Part shown: positions 23,522 to 31,149 of the stretch, one piece after another
Layout: each line of letters begins with the position of its first letter
Position numbering within the stretch: the stretch's first letter is position 1
From: a bacterium
Lineage (GTDB): Bacteria > Chloroflexota > Dormibacteria > UBA8260 > Bog-877
Reading direction: 5' to 3'
DNA: 31,149 nt
Assembly: GCA_021817185.1 (NCBI GenBank)
Contig: JAKAVU010000003.1
Location: forward strand, 1-31,149
Position numbers and translations under genes: made by a program
The notes under the pieces: model-generated
What the model was told of the DNA's origin: nothing
Databases searched by the model: none
Seen by the model: the letters and a program-made list of their open reading frames with translations, nothing else

Positions 23522-23598
23522 GCTCCTACACCTCGATGCTTGGCGGTGAACCGGCCCGTCGAAGGCCGGGATTCCAGCCCCATGGGGCAGCGGTGGCA

Positions 23599-26517
23599 TT
23601 ATGAGCCGTCGCCCGGCACGGTGTCACTATCGCGCTCGCCGGGTCTCACGGGGATGACCCGCAGAGCCGCCCGGCCGCCCTGGATCGTTACCTCCTGCCC
23701 ACCGGGGAAGGCGCCATCCGACTCGGTCACCAGGATCTCACTGAGGAAGCACTGGGCGCGCAGCAGGCCATCGCCGAGCCGGATCGCCTCCCGCAGCTCA
23801 GTGGAGCTGGTCTGCGCCTCCAGACGCGCGGGTGCCCCGGGGCGCAGGCCCGACTGCTTGCGCAGGTTCTGGACCTGGCGCACCAGCTGGCGCAGGGCCC
23901 CCTCGCGCCGGAGCTCAGGGGTCAGCTCGAAGTCCAGCCGGATCTGGGGGCGGTCGTCCCCGGCCCGCTCGCTGGTCACCGCCATCACGTTGATCTCCTG
24001 GGCCAGCACCTGCCGCAGCTCCGACGTGAGCTCCACCCCGCTGACGACCGCCTCCCGCAACGGCTGGCGGGTCGGCACCGTGGCCGCCTCCCGTTGACCC
24101 CTGGCCTCCTCCGCCAGACGCCGGACGTCGGCCATCTTCACGATGAGCTCCGGGTCGGACCACTCCGGCCGGGAGCGCGGAAACCGATCCAGGTGGACAG
24201 AGGCCGGCGCTCCCGCCAGCGGGCCGGTCAGCTCCTGGTAGATCGCCTCGGCGACGAAGGGCGTGAACGGTGCCATCAGCAGGGCCAGATCCCGCAGGAC
24301 GGTCCAGAGGGTGGCGAACGCGGGGGCGGCGACCTCCGGCTCGCCACGAAACCGTGGGCGCGAGCAGCGCAGATACCAGGTGCTGGTGTCCTCCGCCAGC
24401 AGCTGGATCGCTCGGCAGGCGCTGTGCGCGTCGTAGCGGTCCAGGTGGCGCGTCACCTCCGCGACCGTGGCTTCCAACCGGGCCAGAATCCAGCGGTCCA
24501 AGACATGCTCTCCGAGCCCGAGACCCGGGTCCGGCCGCCAACCGGCCAGGTTGGCGTAGGTGACCAGAAAGCTCTGGGTGTTCCAGAGCACGTGGAGAAA
24601 CTTGACCGAGCTCTCCAGAACCCGCTGCACCGATATGCGGTACTCCTGGCCGACCGTGACAGTGGTGTAGAACCACCACCGGACCGCGTCCGCGCCGGCC
24701 TTGGAGATGAGCGTCCACGGATCGAGGACGTTGCCCCGTGACTTGGACATCTTGCGACCCTGCTCGTCGACCACCAACGAGGGCACGACCACGTTGCGGT
24801 AGGCGGGCTGGTCGAAGAGCATGGTCGACTCCGCCAGCAGGGTGTAGAACCAGCCCCTCGTCTGATCAAGGGCCTCACAGATGTAGTCGGCCGGATGCTC
24901 GCGCTCGAATTTCTCTTGGTTCTCGAAGGGGTAGTGCCACTGCGCGTAGGGCATCGCGCCGCTGTCGTACCAGCAGTCGATCACCTCCGGCACCCGCCGC
25001 ATCGTCCCGCCGCAGGCGCAGGCGAGGGTGACCTCGTCGATGAAGGGCTTGTGCGGATCGAAGTTTGAGGGCAGTCCCAGCTCCTCAAAGCTGCCGATGC
25101 AGCGCTCCCGGCCGCAGCTCGCACAGACCCAGATCGGCAGCGGCGTGCCCCAGTAGCGGGCCCGCGACAGGTTCCAATCCTGGAGGGACTCCAGCCAGTT
25201 GCCCATGCGGCCGTCGCGCAGGTGGCTCGGCACCCAGCGCACGCTGCGGTTGTGCTTGAGCAGCGCCTCCTTGACCGCGGTGGTGCGGATGAACCAGGAG
25301 TCGAGGGCGTAGTAGATGAGAGGGGTCTCGCAGCGCCAGCAGAACGGGTAGGTGTGCAGGATCCGCTCCTCGCGATACAGCAGGCCCCGCTCTTGCAGGT
25401 CCGCCTGGATCACGGGGTCCGCCTGCTTGAAGAAGAGGCCGGCGAACTGTCCCGCCGACGGCAGGAATCTGCCGTCGAGACCGACGGTGTGGGCGACCTC
25501 CAGGCCCGCCTGCTGGCTGAGCCTCAGGTCGTCCTCGCCGTAGACCGCGGCGGTGTGCACGATCCCGGTGCCCTCCTCGGCCGACACGAAGTCGCCGGCG
25601 AGCACCCGCCACGCTCCCTTCTGCTCGGGGAGGAACGGGTAGAGGCGCTGATAGCGCAGGCCGACCAGCTCAGTGCCAGGGAACTCCTCCTCGACCCGAT
25701 AGTCGCCGTGCAGCATCGACAGCCTGGTCTTGGCCAGGATCAACCGCTCGTCGTCCTGGCGCACCCTGACGTATGTGATCTCGGGATTGACCGCCAGGGC
25801 CAGGTTGCCGGGCAGCGTCCAGGGCGTCGTGGTCCAGGCCAGCAGGCTGGTGCCCGGATCGTCGACCAAGCGGAATCTCACCGTCACCGCCGGGTCCTCG
25901 GTGTTGTCCCGATACGCGCCTGGTTGGCCCAGTTCGTGGCTGCTGAGCGACGTCTGGCAGCGCGGGCAGTAGGGGGCAACCCGGTAGCCGCGGTAGAGCC
26001 AGCCGTGGTCGTAGATCTGCTGCAGGCTCCACCAGACCGACTCGATGTATCCCGGATCGTAGGTCCGGTAGGCGTCCTTCATGTCCAGCCAGAACCCGAT
26101 CCTGGTGGTCAGCCGCTCCCACTCGTCGATGTACTCCACGACGCTGGTACGGCAGAGGCGGTTGAACTCCTCAACCCCGAACTCCTCGATCTCCGGCTTG
26201 GCCCGAATCTTGAGGCTGCGCTCCACCTCCAACTCCACCGGCAGTCCGTGGGTGTCCCACCCTCCCCGGCGCTCCACCCGGCGGCCCAGCATCTGCTGAT
26301 AGCGCAGGAAGCAGTCCTTGAACGACCGCGCCAGCACATGGTGGACCCCGGGGATGCCGTTGGCGGTCGGTGGACCCTCGTAGAAGACGAAGGGGGCACC
26401 GTGCTGGTTCTGCTCCAGCGCCTTGGCAAACACCTGCTCGCGCTCCCAGAGCTGCAGGACTTCATCCTCCAGATCGGGAAGGCTAAGGTGCGCTGGCAGT
26501 GGGTCAAAAACTGGCAT
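23599..26517 (-). CDS. ileS: Isoleucyl-tRNA synthetase, eukaryote-like type 2
   Basis: 972 residues from ATG 26517. The class I signature reads EGPPTANGIPGVHH, the form typical of type 2 (eukaryotic-like) IleRS, with downstream WDTHGLPVELEVE. The editing domain (TTPWTLPGNLALAVNPE), a Cys-rich CASCGRERC segment, KMSKSRGN and a C-terminal anticodon-binding region follow. It charges tRNA-Ile. Type 2 enzymes are often naturally mupirocin-insensitive, so that is possible here. A longer frame to 26655 is open but runs through the leader region and has no similarity. First gene of the minus-strand operon; a T-box-like leader lies before it. Confidence 0.95.
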   Translation of the reverse strand: MPVFDPLPAHLSLPDLEDEVLQLWEREQVFAKALEQNQHGAPFVFYEGPPTANGIPGVHHVLARSFKDCFLRYQQMLGRRVERRGGWDTHGLPVELEVERSLKIRAKPEIEEFGVEEFNRLCRTSVVEYIDEWERLTTRIGFWLDMKDAYRTYDPGYIESVWWSLQQIYDHGWLYRGYRVAPYCPRCQTSLSSHELGQPGAYRDNTEDPAVTVRFRLVDDPGTSLLAWTTTPWTLPGNLALAVNPEITYVRVRQDDERLILAKTRLSMLHGDYRVEEEFPGTELVGLRYQRLYPFLPEQKGAWRVLAGDFVSAEEGTGIVHTAAVYGEDDLRLSQQAGLEVAHTVGLDGRFLPSAGQFAGLFFKQADPVIQADLQERGLLYREERILHTYPFCWRCETPLIYYALDSWFIRTTAVKEALLKHNRSVRWVPSHLRDGRMGNWLESLQDWNLSRARYWGTPLPIWVCASCGRERCIGSFEELGLPSNFDPHKPFIDEVTLACACGGTMRRVPEVIDCWYDSGAMPYAQWHYPFENQEKFEREHPADYICEALDQTRGWFYTLLAESTMLFDQPAYRNVVVPSLVVDEQGRKMSKSRGNVLDPWTLISKAGADAVRWWFYTTVTVGQEYRISVQRVLESSVKFLHVLWNTQSFLVTYANLAGWRPDPGLGLGEHVLDRWILARLEATVAEVTRHLDRYDAHSACRAIQLLAEDTSTWYLRCSRPRFRGEPEVAAPAFATLWTVLRDLALLMAPFTPFVAEAIYQELTGPLAGAPASVHLDRFPRSRPEWSDPELIVKMADVRRLAEEARGQREAATVPTRQPLREAVVSGVELTSELRQVLAQEINVMAVTSERAGDDRPQIRLDFELTPELRREGALRQLVRQVQNLRKQSGLRPGAPARLEAQTSSTELREAIRLGDGLLRAQCFLSEILVTESDGAFPGGQEVTIQGGRAALRVIPVRPGERDSDTVPGDGS

Positions 26518-26644
26518 TGTGGGCGTGGAGCCATCTCCTGACGTGAGCCCATTGGCGATGGACGGAGCTAAGGCAAGTCGGCTTTGCCTCAGGCTCAAGT
26601 ATGCCGGAGTGGGCCGCCCCGCGAAACGCAGCTCGAGGCAGGCG

Positions 26645-26692
26645 GCGGGTACCATCCCTGGGGATCCCGCTGAAGTCTGAGCTCAGATCAGC
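26645..26692 (-). promoter_or_regulatory. Probable T-box leader of ileS
   Basis: On the minus strand, GCGGG-ATCCC-CA-GGGAT-GGTA-CCCGC (26670-26645) has the T-box antiterminator/antisequestrator form: two helices with an embedded UGGUACC bulge, close to the consensus AGGGUGGUACCGCG. UGGU suits the ACCA end expected for tRNA-Ile. Just upstream, a hairpin at 26692-26669 carries AUC in an internal loop, a possible Ile specifier, though it shares two bases with the T-box helix and is shorter than known Stem I. Actinobacterial ileS genes are known to carry short translational T-boxes. The T-box core is moderately convincing; Stem I is doubtful. Confidence 0.5.
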
Positions 26693-26715
26693 ATCTGCCT
26701 GAGACAAGAGGAGAC

Positions 26716-27219
26716 ATGTTGCCCGCTGCGCCACCACCGGACGCCAGTTCCGCCCATGGGATTGAGATCTATTTCGAGGACTTCAGGGAGGGCCAGCACT
26801 TCGACCTCGGCTCAGCCGAGATCACCGAGGCAGAGATGCTGGAGTTCGCCCGGCACTACGATCCCCAGCCCTTCCATGTGGATCCGGAGCGGGCTCGGCA
26901 GACCGTCTTCAAGGGCCTCATCGCGAGCGGCTGGCAGACCGCGGGGATCTGGATGCGCCTCTACTGCGACGGCCTGTTGCTGAGATCCGCAAGCCTGGGC
27001 TCTCCGGGGGTGGAGAGCCTGCGCTGGCTGGCACCGGTCCGGCCCGGCGACCGGCTCACCGCAACCGCGGACGTCCTGGGGGTTCGGGGCTCCGCCACCA
27101 ACCCTGGACGGGGCACCGTCATCGTGGCTGGAGAGCTGGCGGGAGGCGATGGGCTGCCCAGGATGCGCCTGCGTGCCTGGGGCCACTTCGCGCGCCGGGC
27201 TCCCTCGCCGGGCGGCTGA
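26716..27219 (+). CDS. MaoC-like hot-dog dehydratase
   Basis: 167 residues; GAGGAG stands 4 nt before the ATG. A single MaoC domain: YFEDFREGQHFDLGSAEITE, then the hydratase-like core ARHYDPQPFHVDPERARQ with Asp and His, GLIASGWQTAGIWMRL, and VRPGDRLTATADVLGVR. Such proteins hydrate enoyl-CoA substrates or act as small thioesterase-like enzymes; the substrate is unknown. It is divergent from ileS, and its ribosome site is within ~25 bp of the ileS leader, so the two promoters must interleave. It stands alone, with a GNAT gene 176 bp downstream. Confidence 0.9.
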   Translation: MLPAAPPPDASSAHGIEIYFEDFREGQHFDLGSAEITEAEMLEFARHYDPQPFHVDPERARQTVFKGLIASGWQTAGIWMRLYCDGLLLRSASLGSPGVESLRWLAPVRPGDRLTATADVLGVRGSATNPGRGTVIVAGELAGGDGLPRMRLRAWGHFARRAPSPGG

Positions 27220-27395
27220 TCGCCGGCAGGCCAATCGCCGGGCCAGTCCCCCGGGGGAGGGGATGGTGCCACCGCCGCGGCCGGTGTGGATGTGGACGTG
27301 ACCATGGCCCAACCTGGCCCTCGACGGCGCACTCCTGCCCCAGCGCGCCGCCTCCTCGGCCCCGCCCGGCCGGACCGCCCTGATAGGTTGACCAG

Positions 27396-28193
27396 GTGAG
27401 AGTCCGAAGCCTCGGCTTCCGGACCGACCTGATGGTTCGCCGCCTGGCCGGCTCGGAGATCACCGACCGCGGCGACCACATCGTGGTCCGCTCCTCCGCC
27501 GCGGCCAACTTCTACTGGGGCAACTTCCTGCTCCTGGGTGGAAGCTGCGATCTCAAAGACCCCCAGGTATGGCTGGATCGGTTCAGTGACAACATGCCCG
27601 CCGCTCGGCATGTCGCGATCGGCTGGGACCGCACCTCGACCAGAGCGCTTCAAGGCCTGGGCGGGCTCACCAGCTTGGGGATGGAGCTCGACCTCGGGAC
27701 GGTCATGACCACGCCCCAGCTTCTGCCTCCAGAGGGAGCAGCTCCGGCCATAGCGGTGCGCCGGCTGTCGTCTGAGAACGAGTGGCGCGCTCTCTACGCG
27801 CTGGAGACGGAGCTCTGGGCAGAAGAGAACCGCGACGCGCCGGGCTACCTGGACTTCCTGAAGTCCCGGGTCGCCGAGACCCGGCACCTCTCCGAGGGGG
27901 GTCGGGGGGCCTGCTTCGGGGTCTTCGAAGAGGACGAGCTGGTGTCTACGGCGGGCGTCGTGTGCGCCAATCGCGTGGCCCGCTTCCAGAACGTCGAGAC
28001 CAGACCGGATCGCCGGCGCCGCGGGCTGGCAGGCGCGGTGGTGGCGGCGGCCGGCGCGTTCGCCCAGGAGCGGCTGGGTGCCGAGCTCCTGGTGATCGTG
28101 GCGGACCCCGCCGGGCCGGCGATCTCGCTCTACCGCCGGCTGGGCTTCCAGGAGACCGAGCCCCAGATCAGCCTGCTGCGCGTGCCCCAGTGA
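27396..28193 (+). CDS. GNAT-family N-acetyltransferase
   Basis: 265 residues from GTG 27396. The first ~115 residues (DHIVVRSSAAANFYWGNFLL ... HVAIGWD) resemble the degenerate N-terminal half of two-domain GNAT proteins. The C-terminal half (from AIAVRRLSSENEWRALYALE) is a normal GNAT fold with acetyl-CoA motif ETRPDRRRRGLAGAVV and the final IVADPAGPAISLYRRLGF. The substrate is unknown; similar proteins act on small amines or on protein N-termini. The gene is followed by the convergent solute-binding protein gene 85 bp away. Confidence 0.88.
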   Translation: MRVRSLGFRTDLMVRRLAGSEITDRGDHIVVRSSAAANFYWGNFLLLGGSCDLKDPQVWLDRFSDNMPAARHVAIGWDRTSTRALQGLGGLTSLGMELDLGTVMTTPQLLPPEGAAPAIAVRRLSSENEWRALYALETELWAEENRDAPGYLDFLKSRVAETRHLSEGGRGACFGVFEEDELVSTAGVVCANRVARFQNVETRPDRRRRGLAGAVVAAAGAFAQERLGAELLVIVADPAGPAISLYRRLGFQETEPQISLLRVPQ

Positions 28194-28278
28194 CCACGTA
28201 CCGCTCCCCAGGCATGCCGGGCCCGTGGAGGGCTCCGCTCACCGCTCCCGAGGCGGCGGGGGAGCCGTCGACTCGGGA

Positions 28279-30252
28279 TCAGCCCAGCGAATAGTCCTGG
28301 GGGTAGATCTCGTCGAAAACCCCCTGGGGGATCAGGCCGTGGAGCGCGGTCTTGTACATGGTGAGCTGGTACGGCGTGTCCGGCATCCACACCACTGGCA
28401 GCTGCTGCACCAGGTAGTCCTGGTACTTGAACAGAGCCGCGGTCTCCTCCGCCGAGGTGGGCGCCGTGTGGGTCGCCCGGATGTTGGCGTCGTTCACCGG
28501 GTTGGAGTAGTCACCGGGATTGTTGCCCGTGTAGAAGACGGAGCCGCCGGTCGGCAGCACGTCCGGGTAGTAGGTCCAGCCCCCGCCCCAGTCGGCCAGG
28601 TCCCAGCTGCTGCAGGGGGTGGAGAAGGTGCAGCCGTTGAACGCGGTCGAGATGACCTGGGAGAAGGGGGCGCTCTTCAGGCTGAGCGTGATCCCGGCCG
28701 CCGACCGCAGGGTCGACTGCAGCGCCTCCATCTCGTTGGTGAGAGCGGTGCTGCCGCTGGCATAGATCATGCTGAAGTTGAGGGCGGCGCCGGCGGCTAT
28801 CCCCGGGCCGCAGTCCCCGGTGGCGGCTCCGGGCCTCGTGCAGGTGGTGCTTCCGCCCGGGCGGACCGTCCAGCCGTGGTCGCGCAGCAGCGAGACCGCC
28901 TTGCTCGAGTCGTACGGGTAGTACTGCCCCTTGGCCTCCAGCGAACTCTCGTCCGGATTGTGGGGTGGGTACTCGGGGACCGGACCGCTGTTGGTGCGCC
29001 CGATGCCCGCCTCGAAGTCCTTGATGTACTGAGGCTGGTTGACCAGGGACTGGAAGGCCTGGCGGAAGTAGAGCTGTTTGAAGATCGGCCCAGCTTTGGG
29101 ATTGGTGAAGTTGTAGGGCGCGTACACCGTGGAGAAGGAGTACCAGGGCGCATACGAGTAGCCCTCGGTCCGCTCCAGGCTGGCCCGCTGGCTCACGTCC
29201 TGGGCCGGAATGTAGCCGATGGTCAGCGATCCGTTGTGGAGGTCGTTGAACTCGGCCGCATCGCTGGTGAAGGGCAGCTCCTCAAAGGCGGAGATGGTGG
29301 GCTTGGCAGGACCCGAGTAGTTCTTGTTGGGGACCATCTTCACGAATCCGCTGGAGGTGAACTGGGTGAGGCGGAAGGGGCCGTCCACCACCTGCCAGAG
29401 GGGATTGGTCTGGTACGTGGCCAGGTCCTGCGACTGCAGATTGAGGTACTGCGCCACCGCCAGCGCCCCACTGGTGGCGGTGCCGGGGTCGGCGGGCTGG
29501 TACTGGGTGGGCGTGGTGCCCGCAACCGGGACCCTGGCGACGGCTGAGGTGTCGTAGTTGCCGACCGCACCGCCGCTCGACAGCTTGTCCCAGGAGGCCT
29601 GGGGCAGCGGGTAGATCTGGCTCAGCTCGTTGTAGGTGAACCACGTGGGGTTGTAGGAGCTGTTCAGCTTGAACTGCAAAGAGTAGGTCCCCGTGACCTC
29701 ATAGCTGACCAGGTTGGCCGGGAAGGCTCCGGGCACGGCCCCTCCCCAGCCCGGGCCGGGAGCGCTGCTGCTGCCCACGCTGGGCGCCTTGGGATCGGTG
29801 ACCGCGCTGAGCAGGTTCATCCAGAAGATCACGTCACGGGCGGTGATGGGCGTCCCGTTGGACCACCGCCAGTGCTTGAGGGTGATGTTGACCACCGTGT
29901 TGTGGTCTGAGAACACCGGGGGCCGCGCCACGCTGAGGGACGGATTGAGCACCGGCTCCCCCTTCTGCCCGTACCAGTAGAGCGGAAGGTACATCAGCTG
30001 CATGAACTGGTTGGTGTTGTTGACACTGAAGTAGGTCGACGACTCCATCGGCAGGATGTAGTTGGGGGGGGCACTGGGTGCCTCCGCAAAGGTGACCACG
30101 CCTCCGCTCTGCGGTCTGGTGGCGGTGGAGGCGCCACAGGCCGCCAGCAGCAGCGCCCCCACGACGAGGAGGCCGGCTCCGCCGGTGACCCTCTGCATGC
30201 TCCTGCCGGTGCGCCCGGCGGGCCCGCGGCCCAACCTCTCTCGGATCATCAT
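28279..30252 (-). CDS. Family-5 extracellular solute-binding lipoprotein (peptide/nickel ABC type)
   Basis: 657 residues. Signal sequence VTGGAGLLVVGALLLAAC with a lipobox LLAAC, so the protein is secreted and lipid-anchored. The mature part has the SBP_bac_5 layout: LNPSLSV, HNTVVNITLKHWRWSNGTPITARDV (here in pieces), IKDFEAGIG and the late LVQQLPVVWMPD. It delivers oligopeptides or similar ligands to an ABC importer. No permease or ATPase gene is adjacent, so partners must be elsewhere. Two ATGs (30252, 30249) are possible; GGGAG gives better spacing to 30249. The mature protein is rich in Ser, Tyr, Asn and Thr, common for extracellular binding proteins. Confidence 0.93.
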   Translation of the reverse strand: MMIRERLGRGPAGRTGRSMQRVTGGAGLLVVGALLLAACGASTATRPQSGGVVTFAEAPSAPPNYILPMESSTYFSVNNTNQFMQLMYLPLYWYGQKGEPVLNPSLSVARPPVFSDHNTVVNITLKHWRWSNGTPITARDVIFWMNLLSAVTDPKAPSVGSSSAPGPGWGGAVPGAFPANLVSYEVTGTYSLQFKLNSSYNPTWFTYNELSQIYPLPQASWDKLSSGGAVGNYDTSAVARVPVAGTTPTQYQPADPGTATSGALAVAQYLNLQSQDLATYQTNPLWQVVDGPFRLTQFTSSGFVKMVPNKNYSGPAKPTISAFEELPFTSDAAEFNDLHNGSLTIGYIPAQDVSQRASLERTEGYSYAPWYSFSTVYAPYNFTNPKAGPIFKQLYFRQAFQSLVNQPQYIKDFEAGIGRTNSGPVPEYPPHNPDESSLEAKGQYYPYDSSKAVSLLRDHGWTVRPGGSTTCTRPGAATGDCGPGIAAGAALNFSMIYASGSTALTNEMEALQSTLRSAAGITLSLKSAPFSQVISTAFNGCTFSTPCSSWDLADWGGGWTYYPDVLPTGGSVFYTGNNPGDYSNPVNDANIRATHTAPTSAEETAALFKYQDYLVQQLPVVWMPDTPYQLTMYKTALHGLIPQGVFDEIYPQDYSLG

Positions 30253-30491
30253 TCCACTCCCACCTGATCACGACTGCCGGCCCCCGCTGGCTGCCTCCCG
30301 GACCGGCCACCTCGGGCGTCAGGGTCAGATGAGGGGATCCGCGCCACCCGCCATTGGTGGCAGGCCCAGCCTATCAGCCGGCTCCGCTCGCCTCGTCAGG
30401 TCGAATTGGGCGCACCAAGTGGCACCGCCGACGGTCTCCGCTGGTGCGGGGCGCCGCCCCGGGGGACGGCCCGACGGATTGGGCCGGCCCC
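30253..30491. other. Intergenic region ftsZ to solute-binding gene
   Basis: 239 bp containing a hairpin after ftsZ (30447-30461), the presumed promoter and GGGAG ribosome site of the lipoprotein gene. No further feature seen. Confidence 0.4.
30447..30461 (-). terminator. Hairpin downstream of ftsZ
   Basis: CGGGGC-GCC-GCCCCG, a perfect 6-bp stem with a 3-nt loop, about 30 nt after the ftsZ stop. There is no U-tract, so it may only weaken transcription or stabilise the mRNA end. Confidence 0.35.
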
Positions 30492-31149
30492 TCAGCGCTG
30501 GTCGCGCAGAAACGCGGGGATGTCGATGTCGTCGAAGCTTGAGCTCGGCTCCTGGGTCTCAAACCGGCGCCCCGCCTCGGGCAGCGGCTCCTGCAGCTCC
30601 TGGGGCCTTGTGGTCCGGTAGCGCTCAGCCAGCTCCCGGTTGACCGGGGCCGAGCTGGCGAAGCCGGTTGCGATCACGGTGATCTTGACGTCACCTCCCA
30701 TGCGATCGTCCAGCACCGCCCCGAAGATGATGTTGGCGTTGGAGTCGGCGTTCTGGCGGATCATGTCGCACGCCTCGGTCACCTCGTGGAGGGTGAGGTC
30801 GGGGCTGGCGGTGATGTTGAGCAGGATTCCCTTGGCGCCGGAGATGGAGGTCTCCAGGAGCTGGCTCGCCACGGCGTCGCGGGCCGCGTCCTGAGCCCGG
30901 TTGTCACCGCTGCCGTAGCCGATCCCCATCAGCGCCGCCCCCTGACCGGACATGATCGCCTTGACGTCGGCGAAGTCCAGGTTGATGAGGCCGGGGTAGA
31001 CGATGAGGTCGGAGATCCCCTGCACCCCCTGGCGGAGGACGTCGTCGGCCTTGCGGAAGGCGTCGACCATGGTGGTGCGGCGATCCGTGACCGCGATCAG
31101 GCGGTCGTTGGGAATGGTGATCAGGGTGTCGACCCGGCCCGAGAGGGCC
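30492..31149 (-). CDS. ftsZ: Cell division protein FtsZ, 3' part
   Basis: The frame is open through the right window edge, so only the last ~219 residues are seen. Visible features are [35 protein letters not shown], the GTPase-activating T7-side region ([19 protein letters not shown]), and the C-terminal domain with [14 protein letters not shown] and [10 protein letters not shown] linker of only ~30 residues leads to the C-terminal peptide [13 protein letters not shown], which in other bacteria binds FtsA, SepF or ZipA. FtsZ polymerises into the division ring. ftsA and ftsQ would be expected further right. It is followed by a hairpin and then an unrelated lipoprotein gene. Confidence 0.97.
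   Translation of the reverse strand, partial: ALSGRVDTLITIPNDRLIAVTDRRTTMVDAFRKADDVLRQGVQGISDLIVYPGLINLDFADVKAIMSGQGAALMGIGYGSGDNRAQDAARDAVASQLLETSISGAKGILLNITASPDLTLHEVTEACDMIRQNADSNANIIFGAVLDDRMGGDVKITVIATGFASSAPVNRELAERYRTTRPQELQEPLPEAGRRFETQEPSSSFDDIDIPAFLRDQR

Noticed and set aside
25222..26541. Long plus-strand open frame opposite ileS
   Set aside because: Composition is that of a complementary-frame shadow, and ileS is unmistakable on the other strand.
28225..29547. Long plus-strand open frame opposite the solute-binding protein gene
   Set aside because: Gly/Val/Arg-rich with no recognisable fold; the opposite strand encodes a complete lipoprotein with signal peptide.

Overview
The window is high-GC bacterial chromosome, roughly 65-70% by eye and densely coded, with frequent GTG and TTG starts and many 1-8 nt gene overlaps. 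The core genes are a eukaryote-like (type 2) ileS, a DksA/TraR zinc-finger gene, ftsZ with a short C-terminal tail, and smpB beside ssrA. Together they suggest a high-GC Gram-positive or Chloroflexota/Dormibacterota-like soil lineage. That placement is inference; no 16S rRNA is present.

Layout. (1) 1-7860: end of an ABC exporter, an aminoglycoside-phosphotransferase-fold protein that has lost its catalytic Asp, a reverse-strand AAA ATPase, a coupled TetR repressor/DHA2 drug efflux pair, and an S9 peptidase. (2) 8029-9847: a two-gene mercury resistance operon, merA plus an ArsR/CmtR-like sensor. A perfect 11-bp inverted repeat spans the merA stop and the arsR start. (3) 9848-15919: an accessory region holding a frameshifted excisionase-like HTH gene, a small lipoprotein, an IS1634-type insertion sequence carrying a DUF6788 gene, a truncated GNAT gene, two arrays of 23-bp repeats and an AAA/DUF4143 ATPase. 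Three copies of a tyrosine-recombinase-like core site punctuate it, and the last one overlaps the 3' end of ssrA. I read this as a tandem stack of integrase-less integrated elements at the tmRNA gene. (4) 15914-26517, all on the minus strand: a housekeeping superoperon in transcription order ileS, dksA-like, lspA, rluD-like, gmk, coaBC, priA, fmt, smpB, then ssrA. A probable T-box leader lies before ileS. (5) 26716-31149: a MaoC-like hydratase, a GNAT acetyltransferase, a family-5 solute-binding lipoprotein and the 3' part of ftsZ.

How the genes work together. The superoperon links translation (IleRS, Fmt, SmpB/tmRNA), RNA modification, lipoprotein maturation, nucleotide and CoA supply and replication restart, and most neighbours overlap and are probably translationally coupled. 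The accessory block between the mer operon and ssrA is the most unusual part. Two segments of about 1.6 kb and 3.3 kb lie between matching att cores, yet no recombinase gene is visible. Several conserved enzymes carry substitutions at normally critical positions (Fmt Asn to Gly, CoaBC Cys to Ser, APH Asp to Asn), and lspA seems to lack a proper 5' end.
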